Shown: piece by piece, positions 47,350-57,946 of the stretch | How the letters are laid out: the number at the start of each line of letters is the position of its first letter | Numbering within the stretch: the stretch's first letter is position 1 | Origin: Paramecium pentaurelia | Lineage: Eukaryota; Ciliophora; Oligohymenophorea; Peniculida; Parameciidae | Direction of reading: 5' to 3' | Length of the DNA stretch: 64,000 nt | NCBI GenBank assembly: GCA_905183005.1 | Contig: CAJJDO010000062.1 | Coordinates: 4,778-68,777 of the forward strand | Made by a program: the position numbers and the translations under genes | Notes under the pieces: generated by a model | What the model saw: the letters and a program-made list of their open reading frames with translations, nothing else | The model's database searches: none | Told to the model about the DNA's origin: nothing

Positions 47350-47574
47350 TTCAAAATTCAAATAAATTATATTAACAAATTTTTATCAATAATTTTATGT
47401 AAGTTTATATACATATTAGTAGATAGAGACAAAAATAGATTAAAAATAAAAAAAAAATGAATAAATCTTAATATTGATATATATATAATTAAGTTTTATA
47501 CATTTACTGAGTTTTTAACAACATATTCATTAAGCTTGCAAATAAAACTAAGGATATTTTGATTAAGTAATAAA

Positions 47575-47758
47575 ATGAATAATTGTTAAATTAATAAAGA
47601 ATAAGATGACTTAAATTAAGAAAGTATAAATTAATTTTAAGAAAGGTTTGTTTGATGATCCGCCTGTAGATTTCCCCGATTTTAGTAATTAGGATACAGT
47701 TAATGAACCCCAACCTGAGGATCCTTACTAAGATGAAAATCAAAGGAAACCCAAATGA
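47575..47758 (+). CDS. Small acidic protein, unknown
   Basis: A 22-nt intron (GTATAAATTAAT... ending AAGAAAG) removes a frame break and gives 53 residues, rich in Asp/Glu/Pro (SLFDDPPVDFPDFSNQDTVN). No family. Short, so support is modest. Confidence 0.4.
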
Positions 47759-47768
47759 AAAATAAAAA

Positions 47769-48005
47769 ATGAATAACAATAAAATAAAACCCTTCCTCCA
47801 ACATTATCTTGCAAGGATTTATGATGAAACATTTGATCATACTTGCTTTAGAAATGTAACCGTTTTTAATAAGCCTTTTTATATTCTATTTTTATTATCA
47901 TTGAGAAAAATTATAAACAACTCCACTTTTTATGTTATAGGAAATCAAAAATTAACTTTAAGTTAAAAAAAGAAAGTTTCATAGATTATAATTTAAGCTA
48001 TATGA
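47769..48005 (+). CDS. Possible small protein, doubtful
   Basis: A 78-residue frame (MNNNKIKPFLQHYLARIYDE...) with a hydrophobic middle (FYILFLLSLRKII), 10 bp after the previous small gene and 19 bp before the end of the convergent gene. No homology recognised; may be chance. Confidence 0.3.
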
Positions 48006-48024
48006 TAAATAGCAATAAATGTTA

Positions 48025-48705
48025 TCAATCAAAAAAACAATCAATTTCATCAAGTTCATCAATATTATGATAATCATTATAATTGGGAATAGGAATGTTG
48101 TCATAATTTTTAATATCCTTATCCCATTCATAAGGTTTTTTAGTAATCACATATTTCTTAGCATGCTTTCTTCTTCTTGGTAATTTAATTGTTTTTGAAT
48201 TATTTGATAATCTAATTCTTTCTTATACTTTCTCTTTCTTTGGTTTTTCTTCTTATTTAAATAATGGTTGAAATGATCCTATAATTGTGACATCTTCACA
48301 TTCTGCATTATTTACTAAATCACTAATACGATCATATTAAGAATCATCAATTTATTCAAGATCATAATCTATTGAATTTTTCATTGTGACAATTTAATTG
48401 TATAATTCCTATAATAATTGATCCCTTCTATCTAAATCTTCAGTATTATCATAATATTCCAATAATTAACTGATACCTTCTAAATCTTACATAGTTAAAT
48501 CTCTATTTTCAAATTTTGTAGTTCTTCCAATATATGATTCTAATATTTTTGAGTCTTCAATTAATTAATCCTTATGTTCTATCATGTCTAAATATTCCTT
48601 AGCATCCTATAACTGATTACAAGGTATATGATGTTTATGTTTTGCAATTTCTGAGAATGGAATTCGTCCAAAAACGATACAAACTTATAAAAATAAAAAT
48701 AACAT
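48025..48705 (-). CDS. Unknown acidic/coiled protein
   Basis: A 226-residue intron-free frame from the ATG at 48705. After a hydrophobic first 15 residues (MLFLFLQVCIVFGRI, perhaps a signal or a mis-set start) the protein is charged and helical (LEYYDNTEDLDRRDQLLQEL). A basic patch follows (KLPRRRKHAKKYVITKKPYE) and the tail is acidic (NIDELDEIDCFFD). No domain known. Confidence 0.55.
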
Positions 48706-49298
48706 GTTAAAAACAAAAATTATAATCTCTAATAAATATTCACAAAATATTAATGAAAAATTATATTGAAAAAGATAATCAAAAAAATAATAATATATAT
48801 AACAGTGTTATTGTAACATTTTACAACATATTATCAAAATTATTAAAGTATTACTTATAATAAATAGTAAAATAAAAATTTATCTATAAAATACTAAATA
48901 AATCAAAAAGAACCAAGGTTTAAAGGAATAAGAAATAATAATTAAAAAAGTGATACAATTAGATAAAAAAGGTTGTCCAATTGTAAAACAAATAAGACAC
49001 ACAAGATCACATTTATATTGAAATGATTGTAGATAAATCAATTTATAGTTGAATGTTATAAACAACTAAGAATGATATAATAGTTGCTGATGAATGCTGC
49101 ATAATATTATGATGAATTTTGAGTAATTTTATGTATTTGTTTATTTGATTCAATTTTAACATTAAAACTTAAGAAGTCTTATATAAATGAATGCTAAACA
49201 TTTCCTTTATTGTAAATGATTTATATGATGTAATAAAACTATCTATTTTGATGATTAAAAAGGTAAATTTAAATTCTTGAGAAAAATTATTAACAATT
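48706..49298. other. Intergenic, no gene seen
   Basis: Highly A/T-rich between the start of a minus-strand gene and a plus-strand gene. Short open frames here look like spacer DNA. Confidence 0.45.
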
Positions 49299-49550
49299 AT
49301 GGAAAAAGTTTAAAGTCAAACTTAATTAACATCACATACTGCTTTAAGTCCAATGATTAAAAAACTAAATTATAGAACTGATAAACGAGGGTTTCTAATT
49401 CTTAAGGGATCAAAAAGTCATGGGATAACTTTTAAAGATTAGATCAAAAAGGGTGAACTACATACTATAATAATGGTGGAAAGTTGGAAACAATTAAATT
49501 ATGATAATAAACATAATAAAAAAGCCACAGAATGCTGTATGATCTATTGA
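49299..49550 (+). CDS. Small protein ending in a Cys pair
   Basis: An 83-residue frame without intron (MEKVQSQTQLTSHTALSPMI, then KRGFLILKGSKSHGITFKDQ), ending KATECCMIY. The repeated 'KG.KSH.ITF.DQ' style and terminal Cys pair suggest a small lipid-modified protein, but this is a guess. No named family. Confidence 0.5.
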
Positions 49551-49638
49551 TCAGTAATATCAACATGGAAATATTATGAAAATCGAGTTATGTAGTTTTT
49601 TGTGTTATATCAATTTATTAACAAAATCAGTTTTTTCA

Positions 49639-51751
49639 TCATAAAAGTGCTTCCAATTTATTAATAATTAATAAACTCATTGACTGTTATGCTTAGTAAA
49701 TTCTGTCGATTACTGATGGTATTACATCTTTTTAATATTTAATGTGATATGGTTTAAATGAATTAAGACAAAGTTAATTAGATTCTAGAATCAATGTATC
49801 ATTAATAAATGAACATTCTATTGCTTTTAAAGGTTATACAAATTTCACTATTCCAAATTCTTAGTTTTAATAAGTAAAAATATGTATCAAATATCCTGAT
49901 TCTATATCAAGAATCAAATACTATATTATATATATATTATTTATTACATTTTATGAATTCATTATTTAAATAAACTCACAATTTTGATTTAATTCAATTT
50001 CCTAATTAATTTTATAAGGATTTTCAACTCTTTATTTTTGAAAATTCTTAACTAAACATTTTACTAAAATCCATAAATAAATATATTTAAATTCAGAGAG
50101 TTTGCTATTATCAACATATGGTTTTAAATCATCCAATTTTATTTTATGTTATGATTCTTTAAACTTATCCCAATCAAAATTTTCAATAATATCCCAATTT
50201 GCACATAATCCTTCACTTAATTTTTTATTTGTCTCTTTTAAATTAGAAATCATTGATATGATTTTATTTTATAATTATTCATATAATTATTCTAATTCTT
50301 TCAGATCTTCATTGATCATTAATAGAATTATTAATTCAATAAGTTATTTTGAAAATACAATTTCTTCTTTTAATTGTAATAACTAATCATATATAAATAT
50401 AATTACCTTAATAATTTAAAGGGATGGTATTTAGTAATTATTTTATTTTGCTACAAACCATATTGATAAATATAAATATAATAATGTATTATGTTTTGAC
50501 TAATTAATATAATATAATAATTAATACTCTTAAAAGTTCCAGAAATTGATTTTTATATGGATTTTCAATTTCATTGTTTTACTTATGTTAAATGAATTAA
50601 TAATTTCTTTCTTCTATATCATCAAATTCCTTTTAGAATATATTTTAAAATTCTTATTCCATATTTTTTGTATCATATACCCATAATTATGATTATTTCT
50701 ATAATTTTTAATGTTAAATAGTATCATCAATATAAATTTAATCATTACAAAAATAAGACATTATTGTATTAATTAAAGGTAATTTTGTTAAGAATAAATA
50801 TATTGTTAATAAACCTACTTCATAACTAACTCTCATTGATGTATTTTTATTTAGCAATAGACAATCTAAAATTGGTTAAATTAATTAATCTAAAATTAAT
50901 TTTTCTAGTAATATTGATAAAAAAGGACATTCAGTAATGAGATCATTAAAAAACATCAAAATATCTTCTAATTTATCTAATTCATCTTAAGAATCAATAT
51001 TTAAAGATTCTATCAATTTTTATATTTGTATTATATATTTTATGTACACTTAAATGAAAGGAGATGATGTAAGATAATGTTTAAATTGAATCATAATTTT
51101 AGTTTAATTGAAAATTACTGATTATGTTTGCTTTTCACTTTTAGGTTCAGTTGACACTATGATGAATATTCTATAATTATTTACATTTTGATAAACTCAA
51201 AACTATATTTTAGATAGTATTCTTAACTAATTAATCAGGATAATTAATAAATTTCTAGGCTTACCATAATAATGGGAATGTACAATATCTTTAATTGAAA
51301 TAAAGATAAAAATTATCTCGATTAATTCTGATAGCTATAGTTTTTAAGAAATTAACATAATAATCTACAATTTCTGGATTATTAAAATCATAATTATAGT
51401 TGATGAATTCATGTAATACAGGATTACTCAATACATAATTCAGATTAAGTGGATTTTATAGATTAGTACTATAATCAAATAACATTTTACATAATCATAG
51501 ACATCCTTTCAATTATGAAAATAGTTAATTAATGATTAGCAGACTTGAGTTTCTAATAAAATAAGTGTAATATATTATGTTCTGCAAAATAGCTTAATAA
51601 ATATTCAATAGTACTCAAACAATTCTTCTTATTGATGATCTCCAAATAAAAAGTATTCTGATAACTCTTCAATGATTTATCTATACTTATGATTCTTTTC
51701 TGGCTTTTTTAGGTCCTTGTGTAATTTTTTCACCTATTACAATACTTACAT
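49639..51751 (-). CDS. CLEC16A: CLEC16A/Ema homologue (FPL domain)
   Basis: Five introns (22, 22, 25, 28 and 24 nt) give 663 residues. The N-terminal FPL domain reads: HKYRQIIEELSEYFLFGDHQ, ILHLFYQKLKSANHQLTIFI, LNYVLSNPVLHEFINYNYDF and PEIVDYYVNFLKTIAIRINR, then LQNIVLSLSK-type helices. Downstream, FFNDLITECPFLSILLEKLI and ...MRVSYEVGLLTIYLFLTKLP match the second conserved block of CLEC16A. The human and fly proteins act in endosome maturation, autophagy and mitophagy with the NRDP1 ligase; plant and worm relatives share the FPL domain. The C-terminal 220 residues are less conserved. It is shorter than human CLEC16A (about 1050). Confidence 0.82.
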
Positions 51752-52145
51752 TAATAAAATTACTATAAAATTTATGTATATATTATATATGCTATTTTCG
51801 ATGAATAGTATCCATTAATAAATAACATGTTTATGAAATGCTATATTAAATAAATGGAAATATATATTTTTAATAGATATTCACAATTTGCTATCTTATT
51901 TGATCCTAACATCATATTAAATTATTCTAAACAAAATCTGTTGATATATATTCACTAATAATAATTTATATGTTCAATATGATTTATTTGTAAAGATAGT
52001 ATATTTACATAATGAAAAAGGTGATTTATTATAAAAATCCTGATTATTTGTTTATATTATTATTCTAAAATTTAGAAGATTAATATAAAAATTAGTATGG
52101 AATGTGTACATACTTTTTAAAGATAATAAATATTTAATTGTAATC
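51752..52145. other. Intergenic, no gene seen
   Basis: Divergent spacer between the CLEC16A homologue and a coiled-coil gene; AT-rich, nothing recognised. Confidence 0.5.
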
Positions 52146-52712
52146 ATGTTTCTCTGTGGTGGTAAGAAACAAAAAACTCAAATGAGAACTCTAGCACTTG
52201 AGTCTCATTTATTCACTTTAAGAAACAATACAGAAGACATTTTAAAAATATAATATAATGCAGAAAAGATGTAATTTGAAAGTCAAGATAAGGAAATGCT
52301 AATCAAAGGAAAAAAACTATAAGAATTGCATTAATTTAATGAAGCAACATTAGTATAATAGATTGAGGATTAAATTGTTGACATTGAAAAAGCTAAGTTA
52401 AAAAAATAAGCAAAATTAGATGAAATTTATGAAATGGAAAGGGAAATCTTGTAAAATGAAATTGAGATATAGGTTATTAAGAATCTAATAAGGGATGATG
52501 AAAAGATTGTTAAAAACTTACAAAAATATGATATCAAATTTGCTCTAGATCTTCAAGAAAAATACAGGTAAAGCATAGAAGAGATAGAGGAAGAAATGTC
52601 ATAGAAACCTGTTATGAGAAGTGAGGGATCTGCAAATTTTTAGAATCCATAATAAGTTTAGAGAAGAACTTCAACTTCTAGAGCAAAATTATCTAATGAT
52701 TAAGAATCTTGA
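52146..52712 (+). CDS. Coiled-coil protein, unknown
   Basis: 188 residues, no intron. After MFLCGGKKQK the protein is one long charged helix region (LVQQIEDQIVDIEKAKLKKQ, IYEMEREILQNEIEIQVIKN) with a Ser-rich basic tail. Length and charge pattern vaguely recall ESCRT-III (Snf7/CHMP) proteins, but the match is too weak to claim. Confidence 0.6.
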
Positions 52713-52793
52713 ATTTGTTTATATGTTTTAGAACTATAGTATGTTTATGGTTTAGAGATAGAAGTTATTGTTATTTGATTTGTTTTGATTAAT

Positions 52794-53341
52794 ATGAATA
52801 ATAATAATAGTGTTGTTTAATTTGAAATTGATCATCCAATATCAAGATTAGTTAGATTTGAACGAGTATTTTAAAGGACCTCGATTTGCATATTGATAGC
52901 ATATGTTTTGATATCAGTAAGATTACGAATAATGATTTTTAGATCTATTACACAATGAATTTCAGCTATTCAATTTATTACATGTCAAAATTAGGATGTT
53001 AGAAGATACGTATACTATACTTACTAAATATAATCAGTGACATACTTTTTTGGGCAGCTACAGCTATTTTATATTTAGCTATTAAATACACTTCAATTAG
53101 ACGATTCCAAAAATACAATTATACAATTTATGCATTAATAATAATACGATTGGCTTATGCTTTCAATCTCTTAATTATGGAAGAAGGATTAACAGAAGAA
53201 GATGCAACAGATTGTAAATTTACAAGTCACGAAAAAATTAAGAAAATATTATTTTATCTTGTTGAAAACTTGTTCTATGTGATCACAGTTGGTACTGTCC
53301 ATTACTTGATTTCAATTCTCACAAGTATTCCTTTAAAATGA
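52794..53341 (+). CDS. Four-helix membrane protein, unknown
   Basis: A 26-nt intron (GTAAGATTACG... ending ATTTTTAG) gives 173 residues. Hydrophobic segments: ICILIAYVLIS, IISDILFWAATAILYLAI, TIYALIIIRLAYAFNLLI and ENLFYVITVGTVHYLISI. No family recognised. Confidence 0.6.
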
Positions 53342-53448
53342 AATTAGACATCAAGGAATAACCCAAGGATTTGCTTACTAACGACGTTAAAGAATCACTC
53401 ATTATATGATTATAATCTTAATTAAAATAATTTTAAGAGATATTTTAC

Positions 53449-55302
53449 ATGTTCAAAGCTATTTCATTTATGTTTCCTCTTCCTACTCTCAATCTAACCA
53501 ATAACAGAATTAAAACCTTAAAAAATCTAATTGAATTCAATGGAGGAACTATAAATTTAAATCTTCAAACCCTCATGATTGTTGGTTCTGATGCTTCAAT
53601 AGAATCTTGTCAGAAATAACTATAAAAAATGAATTTAGACTTTGATCATTATAGAACTTAATTCATAAATGCAGATTGGATTTCTTAATCTCTATAAGCT
53701 AAAAAACTTTTAGATCTTAAAACATTTCAATTATTTTTAGATATAGAGTTAAAAAAATAACAACAATTTAGTCCTTAAAAAACAGATACAAGATTTGTAT
53801 ATATAGAATCTTTAGCAAAGACTGTTCCAATTAAAGAAAGTGCATAAGATGAGATAGATATGGAAAGTGAAGAATATACAATTGTTAAACCTGAATTGAG
53901 AGAAAAGTATGAGAGAAAGAGATAAGAATATAAAAAATAAATAATTAAAGATAATCGATTTATGTTAGATTATGAATATGATAAAGATCTTGATAATTAT
54001 CATCATCAAGAAGATGATGGTTATGAATTTTTATTAGATGATTTATAAATTTTAAAAAAAGAAGAACATGATATCCCTTAATAGAATAAATTTTATGGAG
54101 ATGAAGATTGTTAAATTACAGAAATTCGTAAACCTCAAATAGATGTTTTATAAGGATTAGATATGGGAAAAGCAGTAGTTAATATAGAATAACCCTTAAT
54201 TAATGCATAATTAAAAGAGACTAAGTAATTTAATCCAGGATTCAAAAAACAAATTCAATTTTGGGAAAATAAAAAGGAATTTTTCATTTGTGATGCTGGA
54301 TCTGCATAACAATGTTTTAATAATTAAATTATTGAAGAATTAGAAAAACTACTTAAAATTTACACTAATGAAAAAGATGTAGGAAGATGTATTGCATATA
54401 GAAAGGCTATTGGTTTTATTAAGTCATTAACATTTCCAATCAAATCAAGTGAAGATTTAAAGGAAATGCCAACTATTGGAGAAAAAATTAAAAAAAAAAT
54501 TATTGAAATTATCTAAACAGGTTCATTATTAAAAGTTTAAAAATTATAAGGACAAGAAAAAAATGTTGCTATTACTTAATTAATTAGAGTTTGGGGGATA
54601 GGACCTACAACTGCAACTACTTTTTATTTTAAAGGTATAAAGACATTAGATGATTTAAAAAAAAATTAACATTTGCTAAATAAAAATTAATAAGTTTGTC
54701 TGTCATTAGTTGAAGAATTAGAATAACGTATTCCTAGAGATGAAGCTACAATAATTTATGAAATTGTAAAAAGGGAAATAGATGACTTAAGTGGAGTGTC
54801 TGGATTGTATAAAGCTACTGCTTGTGGATCTTATAGAAGAGAAAAAGAAAGTTGTGGAGATATGGATATTTTAATTACTAGATGTGATGGAAAGAATACT
54901 GAAGGTTTTTTAATGAATCTAATATAAAGATTAGAAGGGAAATTACTAACTCATCATCTTACATTACCTAAGAGGGGAGAACATGATAATGAGTCTTATA
55001 TGGGTATTGGAAGAATTAGTAATCATGGAATACATCGTAGAATTGATTTAAAATTATATCCTAAAGAACAGTATGGTTGTGCAGTTTTGTATTTTACTGG
55101 TTCTGATTAATATAACAGAAGTATGAGATTATGGGCATAAAAGATTGGATTTAGTTTAAGTGATCATGGTCTCTATCCAACTTAAAGGGGATCTCATAAT
55201 AAAAAGATGTGGAAAGGAGAGGTCATTGCTTGTGAAGAAGAAATAGATGTTTATAGGATTCTTGGATTATAATATAAACCACCTAAAGAGAGATCGGTAT
55301 GA
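53449..55302 (+). CDS. DNA polymerase family X (Pol lambda-like) with N-terminal BRCT
   Basis: A single 617-residue frame without introns. A BRCT-like region is N-terminal (NGGTINLNLQTLMIVGSDAS ... FINADWISQSLQAKKL). After an acidic linker comes the 8-kDa dRP-lyase domain (KDVGRCIAYRKAIGFIKSLT) with a helix-hairpin-helix (MPTIGEKIKKKIIEI), then the second HhH (VWGIGPTTATTFYFKGIKTL). The palm has the catalytic pair in GSYRREKESCGDMDILIT and the third Asp in HRRIDLKLYP. YFTGSDQYNRSMRLWAQK and GFSLSDHGLYP are typical of Pol lambda. Family X enzymes fill gaps in non-homologous end joining. In Paramecium such polymerases are expected to help close the breaks of programmed DNA elimination; whether this copy does is inference. 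Confidence 0.93.
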
Positions 55303-55362
55303 TTTTGATTTTGTTAATATAATTACTCTCATTATAATATACATAAACTCAATAGAACTTTT

Positions 55363-56174
55363 TCAATTTTACTACAGAAAATCATATTCTAAATGTGAAT
55401 TCAACCGATATAAGGCATTTGGTAATAATTAAGGATATGAATTCTCAGATTCTTCAGACATACCAACACTAATCTTTTATTCTTCAAAAAAGGTGTTGGT
55501 ATCAATTACAGAATATGATTTTTCATAATTTATTGGGGCCATTGCACTCTCATTTGATATATCTTCAACTTTAACAAGAGGAGATGAGATTGTTTATTAG
55601 GTTTCCTTTTAAGAGATTACAGAAAAAACTGAAACAAGAGTCAAGAGAGCGAGACCTATTTTACCTAATCTTGAACAACGACCTAATTGTTAAAGAATAG
55701 ATAATTAATCTCTTATTTTTGAACTCTTATTTGTTAATTTTTAATGTTTAGCTTGTAGCTCTTCTAATTATTTTCTCAATTCAATATTGTAATTTAATTC
55801 TTTTTGAGCTTAATTTTCTAATTGTTGTAAATATTATTTCTTTCTATCTCTAGAATTTTATGCACTGATTCTATTTCTTATCATTTATATAGTTTTTTTA
55901 TCATTATCTCTTAATGGATCATCATCTTATTTCTTTCTTTTTATTTTCTTACTACTTTAAACTATTTCAGGTTCATCCTTATGTTTTCTTTATTTTGCCT
56001 TCTCTCTTCTCATTGTACGCTTCATTTTCTCTATAAGTTTTTGGAAATCTTAAAAATTATTAGAATTTTCTTCTTACTTTATGGGTTAGATTTTTGCATT
56101 TCCATAAGTCCTTCTTGAGATGTTTATAGAGTCTCACTCATATACTCAAAGAATTCTTATTAACTAGTACTCAT
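55363..56174 (-). CDS. Membrane-anchored bZIP transcription factor (CREB3/ATF6-like)
   Basis: A 29-nt intron (GTAAGAAGAAAA... ending TTTTTAAG) gives 260 residues from the ATG at 56174 (56141 is in the same frame). The order: basic Lys/Arg-rich N-terminus; the bZIP basic region KTIQMIRNRISAQNSRDRKK with the N-R-x-S-A-x-x-S-R core; a zipper (LQQLENQAQKELNYNIELRK, LEELQAKHQKL); then about 30 residues further a single hydrophobic helix IGLALLTLVSVFSVIS; and a 90-residue polar tail that would face the lumen. This is the layout of stress factors released from the ER/Golgi by cleavage (ATF6, CREB3, OASIS). Sixty bp tail-to-tail with the DNA polymerase gene. Confidence 0.8.
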
Positions 56175-57049
56175 ATTCCTAAAGATATATATTAAATATT
56201 GTATTAAAAAACGATAAATTTTATTCGATAAATACCTAAACATAGTGAAAAAACTGCAATACCGTAATTTAGTGTTACTTAATTTTTAATCCAATTAAGT
56301 TTACATTACATTGAACATATTTCCCTTCTTAATTCATTAAATAGGTTGTGAATAAAGGATAAATTAAAAATATACTCAAAAACTATGAAATTTCAATTAT
56401 TGTATAGGTTTTCATTATAGAAAATTGTAAAATCATTAATAACTTAACTTATTTATTATTAGATAAATTAAAGAATTTGAATTGAAAATAACTGTTTGAG
56501 TGTTAAAAAATTGTCTGATTTCTAGTTAAAAGAATATAAGATTGATATGAATATATTAATATAATTATATAAGAATAGAAAAAAGGAATTATTTATTTTA
56601 TAGAATTCTGTTAATATAATGAATATATAGATTTCAATTTTTAATTTGAGAAATGGAAGATATGTTATATTAAATATAAAAACATGTTTAGAATTTTATT
56701 ATTATTTAAAATCCTTTATCAAACTTTCTGAAAAAGGAATAGTAATATGTGAAGGAAATGAATAAATATCAAATGATTTAATTTTAGAATAGATCATAAA
56801 TTTTAAGAATTCAATAATAGATATATGATTTCATATCTAAACTACAATTAATATAACTGAAAATTGTTTATTTTAAATTTTGTAATTTAATTTTGTAAAT
56901 ATATCAATAATCTTAAATTAATTAAGATGAGATGGATTATCATTATTTTAGTGATATTTTACTAAAATCATATGGTCTAGTATTGAATTAAGTAAAGAGT
57001 GATAATTTATTTTTGTTCGTTTTTTAATTATTAATATTATACATATTCA
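56175..57049. other. Long divergent intergenic region, no gene seen
   Basis: About 870 bp, almost pure A/T with runs of ttaatatt. No coding frame with credible composition on either strand. It lies between two divergent genes and so probably holds both promoters. Confidence 0.5.
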
Positions 57050-57881
57050 ATGAAGACACTAATACTTGTAGTATTAATTTGTTATTGTGGCTCTTAAATG
57101 TTAAGAGGTTCCTCAAAGTCTTTAATTGAAGAAGAACAAGGTATTGATGAATAATAATTTATAGCAATATTTCAAAGTGAATAAGAAGATTAAATGTTTT
57201 ATGTTGGGAAGAGTGATATTTCAGCAGAGACTCTTTAAGGCAAAGAGAACATAGATGTAGAAGCTAGTTTAGCAGTATTCAAAAGTGATGATACCCCAAT
57301 GGTTTATATTGAAGAGTCAATAGAATCAAGTAATTTATATTAAAAATAAATGCAAAGACTAAGATCAAAATTTTGAGTAATAGGAATCATTGAAAATTGA
57401 GAAAGTTGATGATGAGATCTAGTATAATTTTACAATAGATAATAAAGAGCATAAGAATTACCTGAAGCAATAAATGATTAATCTAATTTTGTCGATAAAG
57501 CAATAGTGTTGGACCCAGAATAAGATTAATAATCATCATAGAATAGTTAAACTGATGTTGTTTTGAACATAGCCCATAAGACAGAGTCATTAACTAGTTC
57601 TGATGCAAATAAAAAGCATATTTATGTTTACAATCGTATAATTTGACTCTTAATAAATTAGCTTTGGCAAAGAAACCGTTTGTTGGAATAAAGTATCCAC
57701 CTATGCCTGTGACTAAGGATCATAATTATTTGTCAAACTCTGAAAGTCTGACTATAAAATTGCCTGCATGGTCTGAAGAAAGTAATCATAGAGTTGAAGA
57801 TGATTTAGAATTCTTCTAATTTATTAGACGTATACAGCCTTAAATATAGTAGCATCTGATGTATCAGTTAATGAATATTGA
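57050..57881 (+). CDS. Predicted secreted protein, acidic
   Basis: Four GT..AG segments (28, 17, 26 and 20 nt) restore one 246-residue frame. It opens with a signal peptide (MKTLILVVLICYCGSQML). The rest is acidic and Gln/Ser-rich (QGIDEQQFIAIFQSEQEDQM; IVLDPEQDQQSSQNSQTDVV), ending with a proline/aromatic part (PFVGIKYPPMPVTKDHNYLS). No cysteines pattern or known domain. The 17-nt intron (GTATAATTTTACAATAG) is shorter than normal, so this part of the model is tentative. Confidence 0.6.
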
Positions 57882-57946
57882 AAGAACATTAATATATAAT
57901 TCATTTTTTTCAAGTTGCAAAATCTAAAAATATATTATAATAAATA

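Noticed and set aside
47221..47460. Plus-strand frame of 79 residues
   Set aside because: Antisense to the CEP44 homologue and spacer; hydrophobic low-complexity product.
52146..52712. ESCRT-III (CHMP/Snf7) assignment
   Set aside because: Only length and charge pattern fit; no MIM motif or conserved core could be read.
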